Shown here in pieces: positions 6,478 to 7,708 of a stretch of 7,708 nucleotides of DNA. Source of the stretch: Oscillospiraceae bacterium (GTDB lineage Bacteria > Bacillota_A > Clostridia > Oscillospirales > Oscillospiraceae); NCBI GenBank assembly GCA_017396725.1, contig JAFQLA010000077.1:1-7708 (forward strand), in the 5' to 3' direction. The translations under genes and the position numbers were made by a program. Position 1 is the stretch's first letter. The number at the start of each line of letters is the position of its first letter. The notes under the pieces are model-generated. The model saw only the letters and a program-made list of their open reading frames with translations. It was not told the origin of the DNA and did no database searches.

Positions 6478-7392
6478 ATGTTTTCTTACACGGAAGAGAT
6501 CCACAAAATCTATCCCGTTCGAAAGAGCGCGAAAGAGAAACGGGATTTTCGCAAATACCTTGCTGACAACCTGCGCCGCATGGGCTATGAGACCCACGAA
6601 GAGCAGGGGGGCAGCGCGGTGAATGTGGTGGCGGGCGATCCCCGTGTGGCCACATATCTCGTAACGGCCAATTACGATACGCCAAGCGCCGCGATTTTAC
6701 CCGCTTTTGCCTCTGCCACCAATGTGCCGCTGTATGTGCTGTGGCAGGCGGTGGCGGCAGCGATAATGATGGTGCTGTGTTTTGCCGTTTCCATCGGCGT
6801 ATCCTTTGCGCTCAGCGCGCCGGGACTTGCTTTCCCGCTTTTCTGTATGCTCTCGGCGCTTGTGATCGTGCTGGCGCGATACGGTCCCGCATCCGGGAAA
6901 AACGCCAATGTCAACACCTCCGGTCTCGGCACGGTGCTGGATATTGCCCGTGATCTTCCCAAAGAGGCGCGGGATAAGGTGGCTTTCGTCTTTTTCGATC
7001 AGGGTGAGAGCGGCATGGGCGGCTCTGCGGCTTACCGCAAGGCGCACAAAGGAGAAGTAAACGAGCAGGTGGTGTTCCATTTCTACGCCGTGGGCGAAGG
7101 GGACGAGATCTTGCTTTTGCCCTCCAACCGCCAGCGCTGGGACGGGGATACTTCCGCGGCCCTGGAAAAGGCCATTGAGCCCTTGGAAGGGAAGCGTCTG
7201 CAGGTCATTGAAAAGGGCCTTGTATTCTATCCTTCCGATCAGCGGAAATTCCGCTTTTCCTATCTTGTGGGGGCCTTCCGCAAGAACCCCGTTTTGGGAT
7301 ATTACCGCTTCCGGCGGGTCAATGACAATGTAAGTGATGGCGCGAATGCAGAAATGCTGCGCCGGGGATTTATTAAATTTTTTGAAGAGTGA
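6478..7392 (+). CDS. Membrane-anchored M28 peptidase-like protein, probably catalytically dead
   Basis: The 304-residue product keeps the outline of a clostridial M28 (zinc aminopeptidase) family with an inserted two-helix membrane hairpin (about residues 84-112 and 116-134). Recognisable segments are [10 protein letters not shown] (60-69), [14 protein letters not shown] (144-157), [20 protein letters not shown] (165-184) and YPSDQRKF (251-258). Active relatives, as I recall them, read HYD, NDN, NEE, FD and IH at the metal and catalytic positions. Here these are N65, V145, G176-E177, Y203 and N282, so only E177 remains. The frame is intact and the conserved scaffold persists, so this looks like a retained pseudoenzyme rather than a decaying gene. 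Function is unknown; a peptide-binding or regulatory role is speculation. The ATG at 6478 has AAAGGA (6465-6470) 7 bases upstream. It is the first gene after a tyrosine T-box and precedes tyrS. Confidence 0.8.
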   Translation: MFSYTEEIHKIYPVRKSAKEKRDFRKYLADNLRRMGYETHEEQGGSAVNVVAGDPRVATYLVTANYDTPSAAILPAFASATNVPLYVLWQAVAAAIMMVLCFAVSIGVSFALSAPGLAFPLFCMLSALVIVLARYGPASGKNANVNTSGLGTVLDIARDLPKEARDKVAFVFFDQGESGMGGSAAYRKAHKGEVNEQVVFHFYAVGEGDEILLLPSNRQRWDGDTSAALEKAIEPLEGKRLQVIEKGLVFYPSDQRKFRFSYLVGAFRKNPVLGYYRFRRVNDNVSDGANAEMLRRGFIKFFEE

Positions 7393-7395
7393 GGA
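7391..7395 (+). promoter_or_regulatory. Ribosome binding site favouring the second tyrS ATG
   Basis: GAGGA, overlapping the stop of the upstream gene, ends 8 bases before the ATG at 7404 but only 2 bases before the ATG at 7398. This spacing supports the start at 7404. Confidence 0.6.
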
Positions 7396-7403
7396 AAATG
7401 AAC

Positions 7404-7708
7404 ATGGGTATTTATGAAGAACTCGTTGCCCGCGGTCTTATCGCACAGGTAACGGATGAAGCGGAGATCCGCGAAATGATCAATAACGGCAAGGCCACTT
7501 TCTACATCGGCTTTGACCCCACGGCAGATAGCCTCCATGTAGGTCACTTCATGGCTCTGTGCCTTATGAAGCGCCTGCAGATGGCCGGCAACAAGCCCAT
7601 CGCCCTCATCGGCGGCGGCACCGCCATGATCGGCGACCCCTCCGGCCGCACCGACATGCGCTCCATGATGACCAAGGAGACCATCGAGCACAACTGCGCC
7701 TGCTTCAA
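7404..7708 (+). CDS. tyrS: Tyrosyl-tRNA synthetase, 3'-truncated by the window edge
   Basis: This class I aminoacyl-tRNA synthetase charges tRNA-Tyr with tyrosine in the cytosol. About 101 codons are present, a quarter of the usual 400-odd residues. The N-terminus [15 protein letters not shown] is typical. The segment [16 protein letters not shown] (33-48) includes the HIGH-type ATP-binding signature as HVGH (45-48), and is followed by the conserved [17 protein letters not shown]. The KMSKS motif and the S4-like C-terminal domain lie beyond the window. Two in-frame ATGs exist, 7398 and 7404; I prefer 7404 because of the spacing from GAGGA at 7391-7395 and the match to family N-termini. It lies 11 bases after the M28-like gene (5 if the first ATG is used), so both depend on the tyrosine T-box. 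This is the usual autoregulatory logic: low charging of tRNA-Tyr raises synthetase expression. Confidence 0.96.
   Translation, partial: MGIYEELVARGLIAQVTDEAEIREMINNGKATFYIGFDPTADSLHVGHFMALCLMKRLQMAGNKPIALIGGGTAMIGDPSGRTDMRSMMTKETIEHNCACF

Noticed and set aside
6206..6622. + strand open frame of 138 codons beginning within the T-box leader.
   Set aside because: It covers the structured RNA and its terminator, then overlaps the M28-like gene out of frame, with no motif and no ribosome binding site of its own.
5930..6685. - strand open frame of 251 codons spanning the T-box leader.
   Set aside because: It runs antisense through both promoters, the structured leader and the start of the M28-like gene, overlaps the acetyltransferase in another frame, and shows no protein family signature.

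Overview
The window is a chromosomal housekeeping segment from a low-to-mid GC Firmicute, most likely a gut-type clostridial lineage (Oscillospiraceae/Ruminococcaceae-like). This is inferred from the gene order dxs-tlyA-nadK-argR-recN, strong AGGAGG-like ribosome binding sites, consensus sigma-A promoters and a T-box leader. No mobile element, CRISPR array, tRNA or rRNA is visible.

Left region (1-5591, + strand): five tightly packed genes. The 5'-truncated dxs (isoprenoid precursor synthesis) overlaps tlyA (S4/FtsJ-type rRNA methyltransferase) through an ATGA junction. nadK (NADP synthesis) follows after 15 bases, argR (arginine repressor) overlaps the end of nadK by 11 bases, and recN (SMC-like DNA repair ATPase) starts 12 bases after argR. 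No promoter is seen between them, so they probably share one transcript. It ends at a strong hairpin that can also serve the convergent gene on the other side.

Middle region (5593-6174): a GNAT-family acetyltransferase on the - strand has its own promoter. That promoter lies back to back with a strong extended -10 promoter that fires rightward.

Right region (6145-7708, + strand): the rightward promoter drives a tyrosine T-box leader of about 280 bases. Its specifier is UAC, the T-box bulge is UGGU, and the antiterminator and terminator compete for the same bases. The first gene behind it is not tyrS but a two-helix membrane protein with an M28 aminopeptidase fold. Nearly all of its metal-binding and catalytic positions appear substituted. 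tyrS follows 11 bases later by the preferred start and runs off the window.

The most interesting point is this combination: an apparent M28 pseudopeptidase placed first in a tRNA-Tyr-sensing operon, ahead of tyrosyl-tRNA synthetase. The rest of the window is conventional core genome.
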